DNA of 64,000 bases from Fodinibius sp036381435 (GCA_036381435.1 DASVCW010000019.1:46193-110192), one strand, 5' to 3'. Positions 16,172 through 25,764 are shown, counted from the stretch's first letter. Translations and numbers: made by a program. Notes: generated by a model not told the origin, from the sequence alone.

Positions 16172-18349
16172 TTATTTCACTTCCCGCGCCAAGCCAATTC
16201 GTCCTCTTTCAAGATCGAGGGAGATAATTTTCAATTTTAAAATATCACCTACTGAAACCACTTCATGTGGGTCATCCACTTTACGGGAGGCCATATTCGA
16301 AATATGCAGCAGGCCGTCTTGCTTCACACCGATATCAACAAAAGCTCCAAAATCTACGACGTTGCGAACGGTTCCTTCAACAATCTGTCCCTCGCTCAAA
16401 TCTTCCATTTTCATGATGTCCTGGCGCAGTACGGGCTTGGGTAGGGATTCACGTGGATCACGTCCCGGTTTTTGCAGATTCTCAATGATTAATTCCAGGG
16501 TAGGAACGCCTATACCAATCTCTTCAGCCACCTGTGTTTTATTGATTTTTTTTAGTTTTTGCGATACGCTTTTTTGCTCTTGGTTGAGGCTCTCCAGATC
16601 GATACCGAATAGATTACAAAGCTTCTCGGCAGCGTCATAACTTTCGGGGTGAATGGCGGTGTTATCCAATGGGTTTTTAGAATCGGGAATACGCATAAAT
16701 CCCGCCGACTGCTGAAACCGAAATTCACCGACTCCCGTGATATCTTTGATCTCTTCACGACTCGAAAATATGCCCTCTGTTTCGCGACGCTTTACAATAT
16801 TTTTTGCCACCCGCCAGCTAAGTCCTGAAATATGAGCAAGCAGCGGTGCGCTGGCGGTGTTGAGGTTAACGCCCACTTGGTTTACGCAGCTTTCAACCAC
16901 ATCATCCAGCGATTGTGCCAATTGATTTTGATTTACATCATGCTGGTATAGTCCCACCCCAATCGATTTGGGATCAATTTTTACCAGCTCTGCCAGCGGA
17001 TCAAGTACCCGGCGCGCTATAGAAATATTGCCTCGCTGGGCAGCCTGCAAATCAGGAAATTCCTCTGCCGCTATCTTTGATGCAGAGTACACCGAAGCAC
17101 CGGCTTCATTCACAATCAAATAATTCAATTCCTCATCAGGATATTTTTCTTTTCGCTTTTGAATGAATTCCGCCACAATTTGCTCTGTTTCCCGACTGGC
17201 CGTTCCGTTGCCGATAGCAATAAGATTCACTTTATATTTGTCAATGAGCTGTGTAAAAACTTCTTCCGCTTCGGCCACTTTATTTTGAGGCGGGGTGGGG
17301 TATGTGGTTGTTCCTTCCAAATATTTACCTGTTTCATCAACTACGGCAACTTTACAGCCCGAGCGATAAGCCGGATCTATTCCCATTACCACTTTACGAT
17401 CGAGCGGAGGCTGCATCAGCAGGCCGGAAAGATTGGTGGCGAAAGTTTCGATGGCATGAGCATCTGCCTTTTCAGTTAAGCTGTTGCGCAATTCGCGTTC
17501 AAGTGAAGGAAAAAGCAGACGTTTATAAGCATCTTCGACAGCATCCTGCAATAACGGAATGAAAATGCTTTGGTCATTGGTAATCACGGCGTCATCAATA
17601 TTTTCAAGCGTGACTTCATCCCACAAATCCACATTTACAAAGAGCACGTTTTCACGTTCACCCCGGTTGATGGCTAAAATTTGATAGGGTTTTAAATACC
17701 GGACTTTCACGGAAAAGTCGTAATAGTTCTCAAAATTTGTTCGCTTATCAACAGCGGGATTTTTTTCAGTTTTGATTACCGCATGTTCCTGAAAAATATC
17801 CCGCAGCTTTTCCCGGACTTCGGTAGATTCGTTAATCCATTCAGCCACAATATCAAGAGCGCCCTCTATCGCTTCTTCGGTTGAATGAACTTCCTTTTCC
17901 TCATCCACAAACTTAGCAGCATATTCTGCAGTTTTGCCTTCTTCAATTTCTTGCTGCCAGATCAGCTCAGCCAGGGGCTCAAGTCCCTTTTCTTTGGCCA
18001 TATCACCTTTGGTTTTTCTCTTTTTCTTGTAAGGCAGATAAAGGTCTTCCAGTGTTTTGAGATCATCGCATTTCTTAATTTTCTCTTCAAGTTCGGGCGT
18101 TAATTTTTCCTGCTCATCAATAGATTTGAGAATCGTTTTTTTGCGGTCTTCAAGCGTTTTATAGAATTCCAGTTTATCCCGTACACTCCGAATTTGCTCT
18201 TCATCCAGTCCGCCGGTTGCCTCCTGGCGGTAACGGGCCAAAAAGGGGACGGTAGCACCTTCATCCATAAAATTCGCCACTGTTTTGATCTGTTTCGGGC
18301 TGAGGTTTAATTCGCTTGCGATACTGCTGTAAATCTGAGAATCGGTCAT
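16172..18349 (-). CDS. tex: Tex-family transcription accessory protein (S1 RNA-binding)
   Basis: About 725 residues, the normal Tex length. The order is: N-terminal helical domain with VPFLARYRQEATGGLDEEQIR, YqgF/RNase H-like domain (VVMGIDPAYRSGCKVAVVD), helix-hairpin-helix motifs (LNTASAPLLAHISGLSWRVAKNIV; IKDITGVGEFRFQQSAGFMRI), and a C-terminal S1 domain (GQIVEGTVRNVVDFGAFVDIGVKQDGLLHIS). Tex binds nucleic acid and is linked to transcription and stress survival. The reading frame extends to 18418, but those codons come from low-complexity intergenic sequence. The ATG at 18349 (MTDSQIYSSIASEL) gives the usual family N-terminus. Confidence 0.94.
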   Translation of the reverse strand: MTDSQIYSSIASELNLSPKQIKTVANFMDEGATVPFLARYRQEATGGLDEEQIRSVRDKLEFYKTLEDRKKTILKSIDEQEKLTPELEEKIKKCDDLKTLEDLYLPYKKKRKTKGDMAKEKGLEPLAELIWQQEIEEGKTAEYAAKFVDEEKEVHSTEEAIEGALDIVAEWINESTEVREKLRDIFQEHAVIKTEKNPAVDKRTNFENYYDFSVKVRYLKPYQILAINRGERENVLFVNVDLWDEVTLENIDDAVITNDQSIFIPLLQDAVEDAYKRLLFPSLERELRNSLTEKADAHAIETFATNLSGLLMQPPLDRKVVMGIDPAYRSGCKVAVVDETGKYLEGTTTYPTPPQNKVAEAEEVFTQLIDKYKVNLIAIGNGTASRETEQIVAEFIQKRKEKYPDEELNYLIVNEAGASVYSASKIAAEEFPDLQAAQRGNISIARRVLDPLAELVKIDPKSIGVGLYQHDVNQNQLAQSLDDVVESCVNQVGVNLNTASAPLLAHISGLSWRVAKNIVKRRETEGIFSSREEIKDITGVGEFRFQQSAGFMRIPDSKNPLDNTAIHPESYDAAEKLCNLFGIDLESLNQEQKSVSQKLKKINKTQVAEEIGIGVPTLELIIENLQKPGRDPRESLPKPVLRQDIMKMEDLSEGQIVEGTVRNVVDFGAFVDIGVKQDGLLHISNMASRKVDDPHEVVSVGDILKLKIISLDLERGRIGLAREVK

Positions 18350-18713
18350 ACTGGAAGCTGGAAATTGGAAGTTAGAAATTGGATGTTGGCCCTCCTTCGC
18401 TAAAGCTACGTAGGGCAAAATGTTTGAAAGTTGCTTACCCTACGAAGCCTCGGCGTAGTAGGGGATATTTGAAACGGGGCAGAAAATAAACAGCTTGCGA
18501 TAATTTGTACAATAGAATTTGATCTCAATTCAATCTGATAATTTAACTTTGTGTTCCTTTGCGCTTCTTTTGCCGAAGGCATTCCTTTGGAAGAGAAACT
18601 TTGTGCAATAGTTTGGCAATAAACCGATAAAACCCGTTATTCTTTAATAAGACTCCTTATATTTCTGCGTTTCAAAGAGTAACAGAATTAAAACAAGTAT
18701 TAAAAACAAAGTT

Positions 18714-21083
18714 ATGAACAGTTCCGATAGTATTTTTCCAAAACAGCATAAAATTTTAGTTCTTCTGTTGGGACTGTTGGTATTTTCGCCTTTTAATCTG
18801 CTTCAGGCTCAAAATTTTGATTATAAACCTTATCCCAAGCTGGATTTTGATTTCACAAATCTCGAATTGACCCTGGGATTGCAGCCTCAGAATTTACGGC
18901 TGAATGGAGCGGCTACTTATCAAATAAAAGCCAACATCAGCGGCGCCGATACTGTCATCTTATATGCAAGTCGATTGGATATCAGCTCTGTTTTGGTTGA
19001 TGAGAGCAAAGCCGATTTTATGCTTCACAACGATTCACTTTTTATACCGTTGAGCCAGCCCTCCGAAAGGGGGCAAACCTATGAGCTTTACATACGCTAC
19101 TCTGCGAGTCCGCGTTTCGGCTTGCTTAGAAATGCCAGCGGCACCGTCTGGACCTCACAGCTTCCTCAATCTCAACGGCATTGGGTGCCCATTGTTGATA
19201 ATCCCCATGTCACCCTTCAAACCATTTTTAATATTTCGGTCCCTTCCGGATTCAATGTCCGCGCGACCGGAATCAAAACCGGGCAGGAAGCCGCTTCGGT
19301 TGATGTTGTTACTTATCACTTTGCAACCGATAAAGAAGTACCTGCATCAAGCCTTGCCTTTTCAATCGGCCGGTTCAACCATCATTCTACTGTTTCGGGA
19401 GATACTAAAATTAATCTGGTAGTCGAAGATGCCCTGGCTGATACTGTTGATGCTCAACAACTTTTAAAATCAGCTTCCGGTTATTTAGCACAAATAGAAG
19501 AAAAATTACAACGCGAATATCCTTTTGCTGAACTGGATATCATGGTGCTTGAAGATCACAACTGGGAGACCAGGTCGTGGGCAGCTTCAACCATTTTTCT
19601 CTACAAAAATCGCGGAGATTTACAGGTTCAATTGATGCGGGGAATCGCAGCTCAATGGTTTGGGGTGTACCAGAGGGCAGGCCAGTGGAGTCAGGCCGAT
19701 GCCATCACTCTTTATCAAACCGTGATACAACAGTCAATGCCAGACTCCACAGCATTGCTTGAGATTAAAGATCAGCCAAGTACTCCCTTTACCACTGTTT
19801 ATGATAACTTTGGAGTGAAGAGCTGGAATGAATGGCAGAAAGGTTTTTCCGACTGGGAAAGGGAATCACTGAAAACGATCATCATGGAAGCCGCGGGTGA
19901 AGTATTAAGTAGCCTTCCGCAGGTCATAGGCTGGGATAATTATGCCGAATACTGGTACCGAAAAAGCGGACAGCCTTTGTTTGATGCGCCCGTTTTCTAT
20001 GTTCAAAGTGAAGATACTGTTGCCGAAACCAAGCTGAAATCAGGTCCGGAATCAGATTCTGTTGCTTATCGGGTAGATTATTCATTAGATGAAGCCGCCA
20101 GCCAACTCACGCTAAATTTTTCATCCGTGAGTGGCAGTTACGATGAGCTAACTACCCTGAAGGCTTATGAAGTTTATCCGTCTAAAACCGATACGGTTGA
20201 AGTTACCTTTACCGGAGCCGAAGATTCTATCGTGCTGAAGGTTTCTCCGATGATCAGCACTCTGCGATTGGAAATTCCAAAAGATCTAAAGTTACGACTG
20301 GATGAGTATAAGCCTGCAAATTTCTTGATTTATGAACTTCGCAACGGAGAGTCGGTTGAGCAGCGAGCAGAAGCCGCCCGAAAATTAGGTCTTTATGCAG
20401 AGAATCCCGACCTGCAGTTAGTCATTACGGATTTCATGAACCGGGAAACCAATCCTAAAGTAAAAGCGGCCCTTCTAAGTTCTTATGGGGATATTACCAA
20501 AGGCGCGTCCGGTACCGGACAGGTTTTTATTGATGCGTTGGAAAGTGAAAATATACAGGTTCGCGATGCGGCTTTGATGGCTCTTCAAAATTATAAAAAT
20601 GATCCTTCCATTTTGAACCGGGTTGAGCAGTTTGCCCTTAATGCTCAGGGTATTGAAGCATTTAGAAAAGGAGTTAAAGTACTTACAGCGATTGCATCAG
20701 CCGAAGAATTCAGTAATTTTGTTGAAAATTTAATGGCACGAGAAACAATGAATCGTCGCGCTATTTTCGCTATCCAACAATTGGCCAATATGGGCGAAGT
20801 GGAAGACGCAGTGAAAAAAGCTTCCCTTTTCGTGGAGCCCCGCTTTGATTATGAAATCCGAAGTACGGCTTTAAAGATTCTTATTCAGCATAACCAGGGA
20901 GACTGGCTGGCCCGCGCTAAGGAGTTACTGAATAGTTTTGATCCCCGTATTCGTTATTTAACAGTAACAGGATTTCAACAAGATCCGGAGCCCGAAGCCA
21001 GGGAGTTCCTTCAGGAGTATATGCAGGATGAATATGATGCAAGGGTGTACTTTAAAATCGAGCAATTGCTTCGTGATGAGTGA
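18714..21083 (+). CDS. M1 aminopeptidase-like protein without the zinc site, with HEAT-type repeats
   Basis: 789 residues with a Sec signal (cleavage near LQAQ, residue 33). Residues about 35-225 resemble the saddle domain at the start of M1 metallopeptidases. In the catalytic region M1 enzymes have HExxHxWFG; here the aligned stretch is RGIAAQWFG (309-317), so both His and the Glu are gone while WFG is kept. From about 550 the sequence turns into short helical pairs of HEAT-repeat type (RNGESVEQRAEAARKLG, ENIQVRDAALMALQNY). It is therefore likely a periplasmic binding or scaffold pseudo-enzyme. No other HExxH occurs in the protein. Confidence 0.72.
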   Translation: MNSSDSIFPKQHKILVLLLGLLVFSPFNLLQAQNFDYKPYPKLDFDFTNLELTLGLQPQNLRLNGAATYQIKANISGADTVILYASRLDISSVLVDESKADFMLHNDSLFIPLSQPSERGQTYELYIRYSASPRFGLLRNASGTVWTSQLPQSQRHWVPIVDNPHVTLQTIFNISVPSGFNVRATGIKTGQEAASVDVVTYHFATDKEVPASSLAFSIGRFNHHSTVSGDTKINLVVEDALADTVDAQQLLKSASGYLAQIEEKLQREYPFAELDIMVLEDHNWETRSWAASTIFLYKNRGDLQVQLMRGIAAQWFGVYQRAGQWSQADAITLYQTVIQQSMPDSTALLEIKDQPSTPFTTVYDNFGVKSWNEWQKGFSDWERESLKTIIMEAAGEVLSSLPQVIGWDNYAEYWYRKSGQPLFDAPVFYVQSEDTVAETKLKSGPESDSVAYRVDYSLDEAASQLTLNFSSVSGSYDELTTLKAYEVYPSKTDTVEVTFTGAEDSIVLKVSPMISTLRLEIPKDLKLRLDEYKPANFLIYELRNGESVEQRAEAARKLGLYAENPDLQLVITDFMNRETNPKVKAALLSSYGDITKGASGTGQVFIDALESENIQVRDAALMALQNYKNDPSILNRVEQFALNAQGIEAFRKGVKVLTAIASAEEFSNFVENLMARETMNRRAIFAIQQLANMGEVEDAVKKASLFVEPRFDYEIRSTALKILIQHNQGDWLARAKELLNSFDPRIRYLTVTGFQQDPEPEAREFLQEYMQDEYDARVYFKIEQLLRDE

Positions 21084-21183
21084 TGCGTAAGGAGTGATGA
21101 GTAGCGAGTACGAGTAAGAACTGCCTCATATAACTGCTGTGAAGGAGTTGTACTCCTGAACTTTATAAGAATGAGGCAAAGGC

Positions 21184-21255
21184 ACGAGCGAGACGCTCGC
21201 GCTATAGCGCGGGAATTTATTCCCGTGCGTTCCGCCGCGGAGCGAACGGAACGAG
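21184..21255. repeat. Cluster of G/C-rich hairpins
   Basis: Consecutive inverted repeats lie between converging genes: GCGAGACGCTCGC, GCGCTATAGCGC, a GCGGGAATTTATTCCCG-type core, and CGTTCCGC..GCGAACGGAACG. The core matches the 13260 and 27916 hairpins. Confidence 0.5.
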
Positions 21256-21296
21256 ATAAATTTGCCATCGTTTGCCGTCTCACTTCTCACGTTTGT

Positions 21297-22598
21297 TCAA
21301 GCCCGAACCCACTTCATTAACTCTTTAAAGCTGGCACTTTTGCCGTAGCTTAGAATACCCACGCTGTAAATCTTGGCGCTGAGCCACATAGTACCGGCAA
21401 AAGTTCCAATCATCAATACTATAGAAAGCAGAATTTGCCAAAAGGGCACATCGGTAATAGCAATTCGGGTGATCATAACAATGGGAGTACAGAAGGGAAT
21501 AAGCGATCCCACTACCGAAAGAGTACTGTCCGGATTTTCAACCGCTTGGAACATGATGAAATAGGCAATCATAATGGGTACCATCACCGGAAACATATAC
21601 TGCTGAGTATCCGCTTCAGAATCGACGGCAGAGCCGATGGCAGCAAAAATTGCGCTGTAAATGAGATAGCCGAGCAGAAAGAAAATCACGAAATAGATAA
21701 TAAGCGAAGTGTCAATTTCAGGGATGGTAAAGGCGGATGGATTCATGCCTTGCGATGCTTTCGTGGCCTCTTCAGCTACAGACGTTACAGATTCATTTGA
21801 AGAGAGAACCATCGCCGCAATGGGACCGGCCGCGGCAGCAAGCCCAAAGAAAGTAGCCACCCAAATGCTCATTTGGGTCAGCGCAAGTGCGCCTACACCG
21901 CCCATTTTTCCAAATAACAGTTCGATAGGTTTAACGGATGAAGCAATAACTTCAATAATCCGATTCGTTTTTTCTTCAATAACGCTTCGTGTAATCAGCC
22001 CGCCATAGCTCAAAACAGAACCAAAGATAATGGCACCCATAATTATACCTACCACTGTTAGAAAACCGGTATCATCTTCTGTTTTTTTGCCTTCTTCGGT
22101 AAGTTTTCGGGTGATGAGATCTACTTCGCTTTCGTAGATGGCTTTGACATCGGCAGAGACATCCGCCCGTTTTAAACGTTCACTTCGAATTACTTCACGC
22201 AAATCAGAACGAATGGATGATTGCAGGCTGATTCCCCCCGCACCGCTGGAAATAAATTCGGGACTTTCACCCTCGCTTATGTTCGCTTCGGTCAGAAAAA
22301 TATAGCCATCAATCTGCTCAGTCATTACCAGCGAGCGCAGTGAATCTTCCGAAAGGGATGAGAAATCTTCATATTGCTCGCCCGCGATTTCTTCCAGACG
22401 AGGATAAAGAACTTCAGTTTGATCAACAATACCAACGGTGTAATCAGTCCCAGAATCCCAAAGGGCAATCCCGATTCCCACACCCATAAACCCGATCATA
22501 GCAACCGGAATTAAAATGGTGGCGATGATAAACGCCTTGGAACGGATACGGGTGATATATTCCCGCTTTAGTACAAGAAAAATCTGTCGAAAGCTCAT
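21297..22598 (-). CDS. ABC-2 type transporter permease (NatB-like)
   Basis: A 433-residue membrane protein. Segment one is at about 20-45 (AFIIATILIPVAMIGFMGVGIGIAL), then a periplasmic loop of about 130 residues, then five or more membrane segments from about 180 to 420. This topology is that of NatB/ABC-2 exporter permeases. It sits three bases downstream of its ATPase gene, so the pair forms a two-gene operon. NatAB-type systems export Na+, drugs or other small molecules; the substrate here cannot be told. Confidence 0.85.
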   Translation of the reverse strand: MSFRQIFLVLKREYITRIRSKAFIIATILIPVAMIGFMGVGIGIALWDSGTDYTVGIVDQTEVLYPRLEEIAGEQYEDFSSLSEDSLRSLVMTEQIDGYIFLTEANISEGESPEFISSGAGGISLQSSIRSDLREVIRSERLKRADVSADVKAIYESEVDLITRKLTEEGKKTEDDTGFLTVVGIIMGAIIFGSVLSYGGLITRSVIEEKTNRIIEVIASSVKPIELLFGKMGGVGALALTQMSIWVATFFGLAAAAGPIAAMVLSSNESVTSVAEEATKASQGMNPSAFTIPEIDTSLIIYFVIFFLLGYLIYSAIFAAIGSAVDSEADTQQYMFPVMVPIMIAYFIMFQAVENPDSTLSVVGSLIPFCTPIVMITRIAITDVPFWQILLSIVLMIGTFAGTMWLSAKIYSVGILSYGKSASFKELMKWVRA

Positions 22599-22601
22599 AA
22601 A

Positions 22602-23522
22602 TCAGGCCAGTTCTTTTTGATTAATATTATCTTCGCCGACGGTTGAAATGAAGATCTCGTTCAGGGAAGGCTCCACACGCTGGAATTTATAGATTTCGGC
22701 GTGATTCATCGCCAGTTTGAGAATATCCTGCATTTCCTGTCCGTTCAGTACGCGAATTTCGGCAAAATTAGTTGATCGATTATTGATGCGAACTCCTTCA
22801 AGCTTATCGAGAAAACTGTGATCGCCCTGAAATTCAAGATTGATAGTATTTTTGCCGAATTTTTGTTTGATCTCACGAAGATTCCCCTGAAGCACCGCCT
22901 TTCCGTTGTTAAACAGGCAAATATCATCACACATCTGCTCAACCTGTTCCATCCGGTGGGTAGAGAAAAGAACCGTTTTTCCTTTCTCGCGCAGTTCGAT
23001 CACAATCTCTTTAAGCATTTCACTGTTGATGGGATCAAGTCCGCTAAAAGGCTCATCAAAAATGTAAATATCGGGATCATGGGCGACGGTGGCGATAAAC
23101 TGAATTTTCTGGGACATCCCTTTCGATAGCTCACCCACTTTTTTGTCGCGCCAGTCAGCTGCATCAAACCGTTCGAGCCAATGATTAATTGCTCCTTTAG
23201 CTTCGGATTGTGATAACCCTTTCAGCCGGGCCAGATAGACAAGTTGTTCCCCGACCTTCATTTTTTTATACAGCCCGCGTTCTTCCGGCATATAGCCAAT
23301 GAGCTGCTGAGTTTTGGGACTCACATCGATGCCGTTAATTTTTACAGAACCTGAATCGGCAATTAAAATGTGATTGATGATGCGAATGGCGGTGGTTTTA
23401 CCGGCACCGTTTGGGCCCAAAAGGCCAAAAATTCGTCCCTTTGGTACTTCAAAACTAACGTTTCGAACCGCCTGTGTATCCCCAAAAGATTTACTGATGT
23501 TATCGACTTCTATAACTGCCAT
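22602..23522 (-). CDS. ABC transporter ATP-binding protein (NatA-like)
   Basis: A 306-residue ATPase. Walker A is GPNGAGKTTAIR (about 35-46), the Q-loop region is YMPEERGLY, the signature is LSKGMSQKIQF (a KGM variant of LSGGQ), Walker B is IYIFDEPFSGLDP, and the switch His is in STHRMEQ. The C-terminal 80 residues form the usual DUF4162-like extension of this subgroup. It drives the permease encoded next to it. Confidence 0.9.
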   Translation of the reverse strand: MAVIEVDNISKSFGDTQAVRNVSFEVPKGRIFGLLGPNGAGKTTAIRIINHILIADSGSVKINGIDVSPKTQQLIGYMPEERGLYKKMKVGEQLVYLARLKGLSQSEAKGAINHWLERFDAADWRDKKVGELSKGMSQKIQFIATVAHDPDIYIFDEPFSGLDPINSEMLKEIVIELREKGKTVLFSTHRMEQVEQMCDDICLFNNGKAVLQGNLREIKQKFGKNTINLEFQGDHSFLDKLEGVRINNRSTNFAEIRVLNGQEMQDILKLAMNHAEIYKFQRVEPSLNEIFISTVGEDNINQKELA

Positions 23523-23657
23523 AGATGATCCCTTTTATGAAATTTTCAAAAACATAGTATATACTCGCCAACAAAGAAAGTTTTTGTTTGAATTAACTAA
23601 ATAGCTTATTCAATTAGTTTTTGGTTAAAGATCTATTAATTTAATGATTTAGAAAAA

Positions 23658-24172
23658 CTCTGCTGATATAATCAGCAGAGCATTAGTCCCCCTTTGAAGG
23701 GGGCGCAGGGGGATGGCCGGAGTGTTGTTCTATCCATTGTTCAATAACTCGACCTACGTTTTTTATATCGTTAAAAACTTCTTCATCCCAAAATCTTAAA
23801 ACGGTAAATCCATTTTCTTCTAATTCTTTTTGCCGTTCCTTATCTTTATACCATTGCCTTTCAAAGTTATGAGTATATCCATCTACTTCAATTATAAGCT
23901 TTAATTCTTTGCACATAAAATCAGCTATATAATTTAAAACCGGCCGTTGCCGAAGAAATTGATACCCTTTCATTTTTCTTCCTTGTAACAATTCCGTCCA
24001 AAGTCTAATCTCTGCCGGTGTTGAATCTTTTCGTAATTTCCGGGCTAATTCTTTTAGTTTTCGGTTATACCCTAAATGATCAAATTTTTTGCCATAATTT
24101 AATCAGTTGCTTTAGCCATCCCCCGAACCCCCTTCAAAGGGGGACTTTTATTGAATTATTTGAAATAATTCA
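23658..24172. mobile_element. DUF559 nuclease locus flanked by C-rich inverted repeats (element e)
   Basis: The order from left to right is: hairpin CTCTGCTGAT/ATCAGCAGAG (23658-23680), C-rich unit in minus orientation (23684-23717), the DUF559 gene on the minus strand, C-rich unit in plus orientation (24115-24146), hairpin TGAATTATT/AATAATTCA (24152-24172). The two units are near-identical inverted repeats of about 32 bp, and the gene's stop codon lies inside the left one. Compared with elements a-d the units face the opposite way. Mobility is inference. Confidence 0.55.
23683..24095 (-). CDS. DUF559 (PD-(D/E)XK, Vsr-like) endonuclease-domain protein, apparent early frameshift
   Basis: The domain runs from LKELARKLRKDSTPAEIRLWTELL through GYQFLRQRPVLNYIADF to LIIEVDGYTH and GFTVLRFWDEEVFND; the D..E-V-D-G core is the nuclease motif. 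Small stand-alone members are common in Bacteroidota with unknown roles. The expected start, ATG at 24095 (M-A-K), is out of frame with the rest. The run of six A at 24085-24090 would need seven to read M-A-K-K-F-D-H-L-G-Y. An uninterrupted frame exists only from a TGA near 24113, without an ATG. So either one base was lost, the run slips, or a TTG further in (frame start 23991) is used. The last 13 codons are repeat-derived (HPPAPPSKGD). Confidence 0.7.
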
Positions 24173-24283
24173 GAACATTATTTCTCTTTGCTAAGAATTA
24201 GTTCGTATGTATATCTACTTTAGTATTTTAATATAAACCAAAAGAATTCCTCTACGCATAAATTTGCAACAAGTTTCAACTCT

Positions 24284-25717
24284 ATGAAAATAATTCATCT
24301 CAGTGCTGAATGTTATCCTGCGGCGAAAGTCGGGGGACTGGCAGATGTTGCTGGTGCATTGCCCAAATATTTAGCGAAAGAAGGGGCAGATGCTTCAGTT
24401 ATGATGCCTAAATATGGTACTGAATGGATAAAAGATCACTGCTTTGAAACTGTTTTTAAAAGTACCGCTCTGTTGGGCGATAATGAATTTGAGTTTCGCG
24501 TTCAGCGGGAGTCGGAAAATACACTGGGGTTTCCACTTTATGTGATTGATATTCCCGGTCGTTTTGATCGTCCCGGCATTTATTCAGACCAGGACGGGAT
24601 TTTTTTTTCAGATGATTTTGAGCGATTCGTCTCTTTCCAAATTGCGGCACTCAACTGGCTGAATTCTACTGCTAAAAAGCCTGATATCATTCACTGTCAT
24701 GATCATCATACAGGTTTAACACCCTTCATGCTTACTCAAAGTTTTCGGTATGGTGACATCAAACATATTCCCACCGTTTTTACCGTGCACAATGCCGAAT
24801 ACCAGGGCATTTTCGATTTGAACAAAAGCGATTTACTGCCGGAATTCAATGAGGAAAACGTCGGGTTGCTGGACTGGGATCAAAAGTTAAATTGCCTGGC
24901 AGCGGGACTTAAAAGTTGCTGGAAGATAACTGCCGTTTCTCCTTCTTATATGGAAGAACTTAGCCACAAAAGTAGGGGATTGGAGTGGCTGTTTCAGAAT
25001 GAGCAGCAAAAATCACATGGTATTCTTAACGGCATTGACGAGAAGGTTTGGAACCCTGCTACTGACGGTTTTATCGCCCATAATTACAGCAGCGATGATA
25101 TAAAAAAAGGCAAGGCAAAGAATAAAAAAGTTCTTTGTGAGCAGTTCGGTTTAAACCCCGAATATCCGCTGATCTCGTATATTGGCCGGCTGGCGCGTGA
25201 AAAGGGGGCTGACTTGCTGCCTGATCTTTTTCAGGCTTTACTTGAATCACCTCAAAAGGTAAGTTTTATTGTTCTTGGTACCGGAGAGCGGGAATTGCAT
25301 CAGCGGTTTAAAGCAATGAGCAATTTTTATGTCGGCTTTTTTGATGCCGCGCTGGACTATAACGAGCCGTTGGCACATCAGATTTATGCCGGTAGTGATT
25401 TTTTGATTATGCCGTCACGGGTAGAGCCTTGTGGACTGAATCAGATGTATGCTATGCGGTATGGAAGTGTTCCCATCGTCCGAAATACCGGCGGTTTGAA
25501 AGACACGGTGAAAGATATTTCTCAGGGTGAAGGATCGGGAGTTAAATTCAACGATTTTACTCTCGAATCAGCAAACCATGCCCTTTATCGTGCACTTGAA
25601 TTGTTTCAGGACGAAGATCAAATGAGTGAAATACGGAAGCGAATAATGAACTTAAATTTTTCATGGAATGCTTCTGCAAAAGAGTATATTAGGCTGTATA
25701 ATGAATTGACAGGTTGA
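24284..25717 (+). CDS. glgA: Glycogen synthase (ADP-glucose type)
   Basis: A GT5 glycosyltransferase that adds glucose from ADP-glucose to glycogen. The 477-residue length is typical. The KVGGLADV motif near residue 16-23 binds the nucleotide sugar, HCHDHHTGL and TVHNAEYQG follow in the N-terminal Rossmann domain, and the C-terminal domain has SYIGRLAREKGADLL and MPSRVEPCGLNQMYAMRYG with the conserved Glu and Cys. It lies 78 bases upstream of glgC on the same strand, so the two form a glycogen synthesis unit. No branching enzyme is in the window. Confidence 0.96.
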   Translation: MKIIHLSAECYPAAKVGGLADVAGALPKYLAKEGADASVMMPKYGTEWIKDHCFETVFKSTALLGDNEFEFRVQRESENTLGFPLYVIDIPGRFDRPGIYSDQDGIFFSDDFERFVSFQIAALNWLNSTAKKPDIIHCHDHHTGLTPFMLTQSFRYGDIKHIPTVFTVHNAEYQGIFDLNKSDLLPEFNEENVGLLDWDQKLNCLAAGLKSCWKITAVSPSYMEELSHKSRGLEWLFQNEQQKSHGILNGIDEKVWNPATDGFIAHNYSSDDIKKGKAKNKKVLCEQFGLNPEYPLISYIGRLAREKGADLLPDLFQALLESPQKVSFIVLGTGERELHQRFKAMSNFYVGFFDAALDYNEPLAHQIYAGSDFLIMPSRVEPCGLNQMYAMRYGSVPIVRNTGGLKDTVKDISQGEGSGVKFNDFTLESANHALYRALELFQDEDQMSEIRKRIMNLNFSWNASAKEYIRLYNELTG

Positions 25718-25743
25718 ATTAGAATTTCCAGAAGGGAAATTTT

Positions 25744-25764
25744 GTCCCCCTTGCAGGGGATGAT
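25744..25764. repeat. Solo, shortened C-rich unit
   Basis: GTCCCCCTTGCAGGGGATGA between glgA and glgC matches the minus-oriented C-rich unit with the middle deleted. No partner arm is nearby. Confidence 0.4.

Noticed and set aside
18350..18418. 23-codon N-terminal extension of Tex
   Set aside because: The codons come from low-complexity intergenic sequence (GAAATTGGAAGTTAG type), and the family start matches the ATG at 18349.
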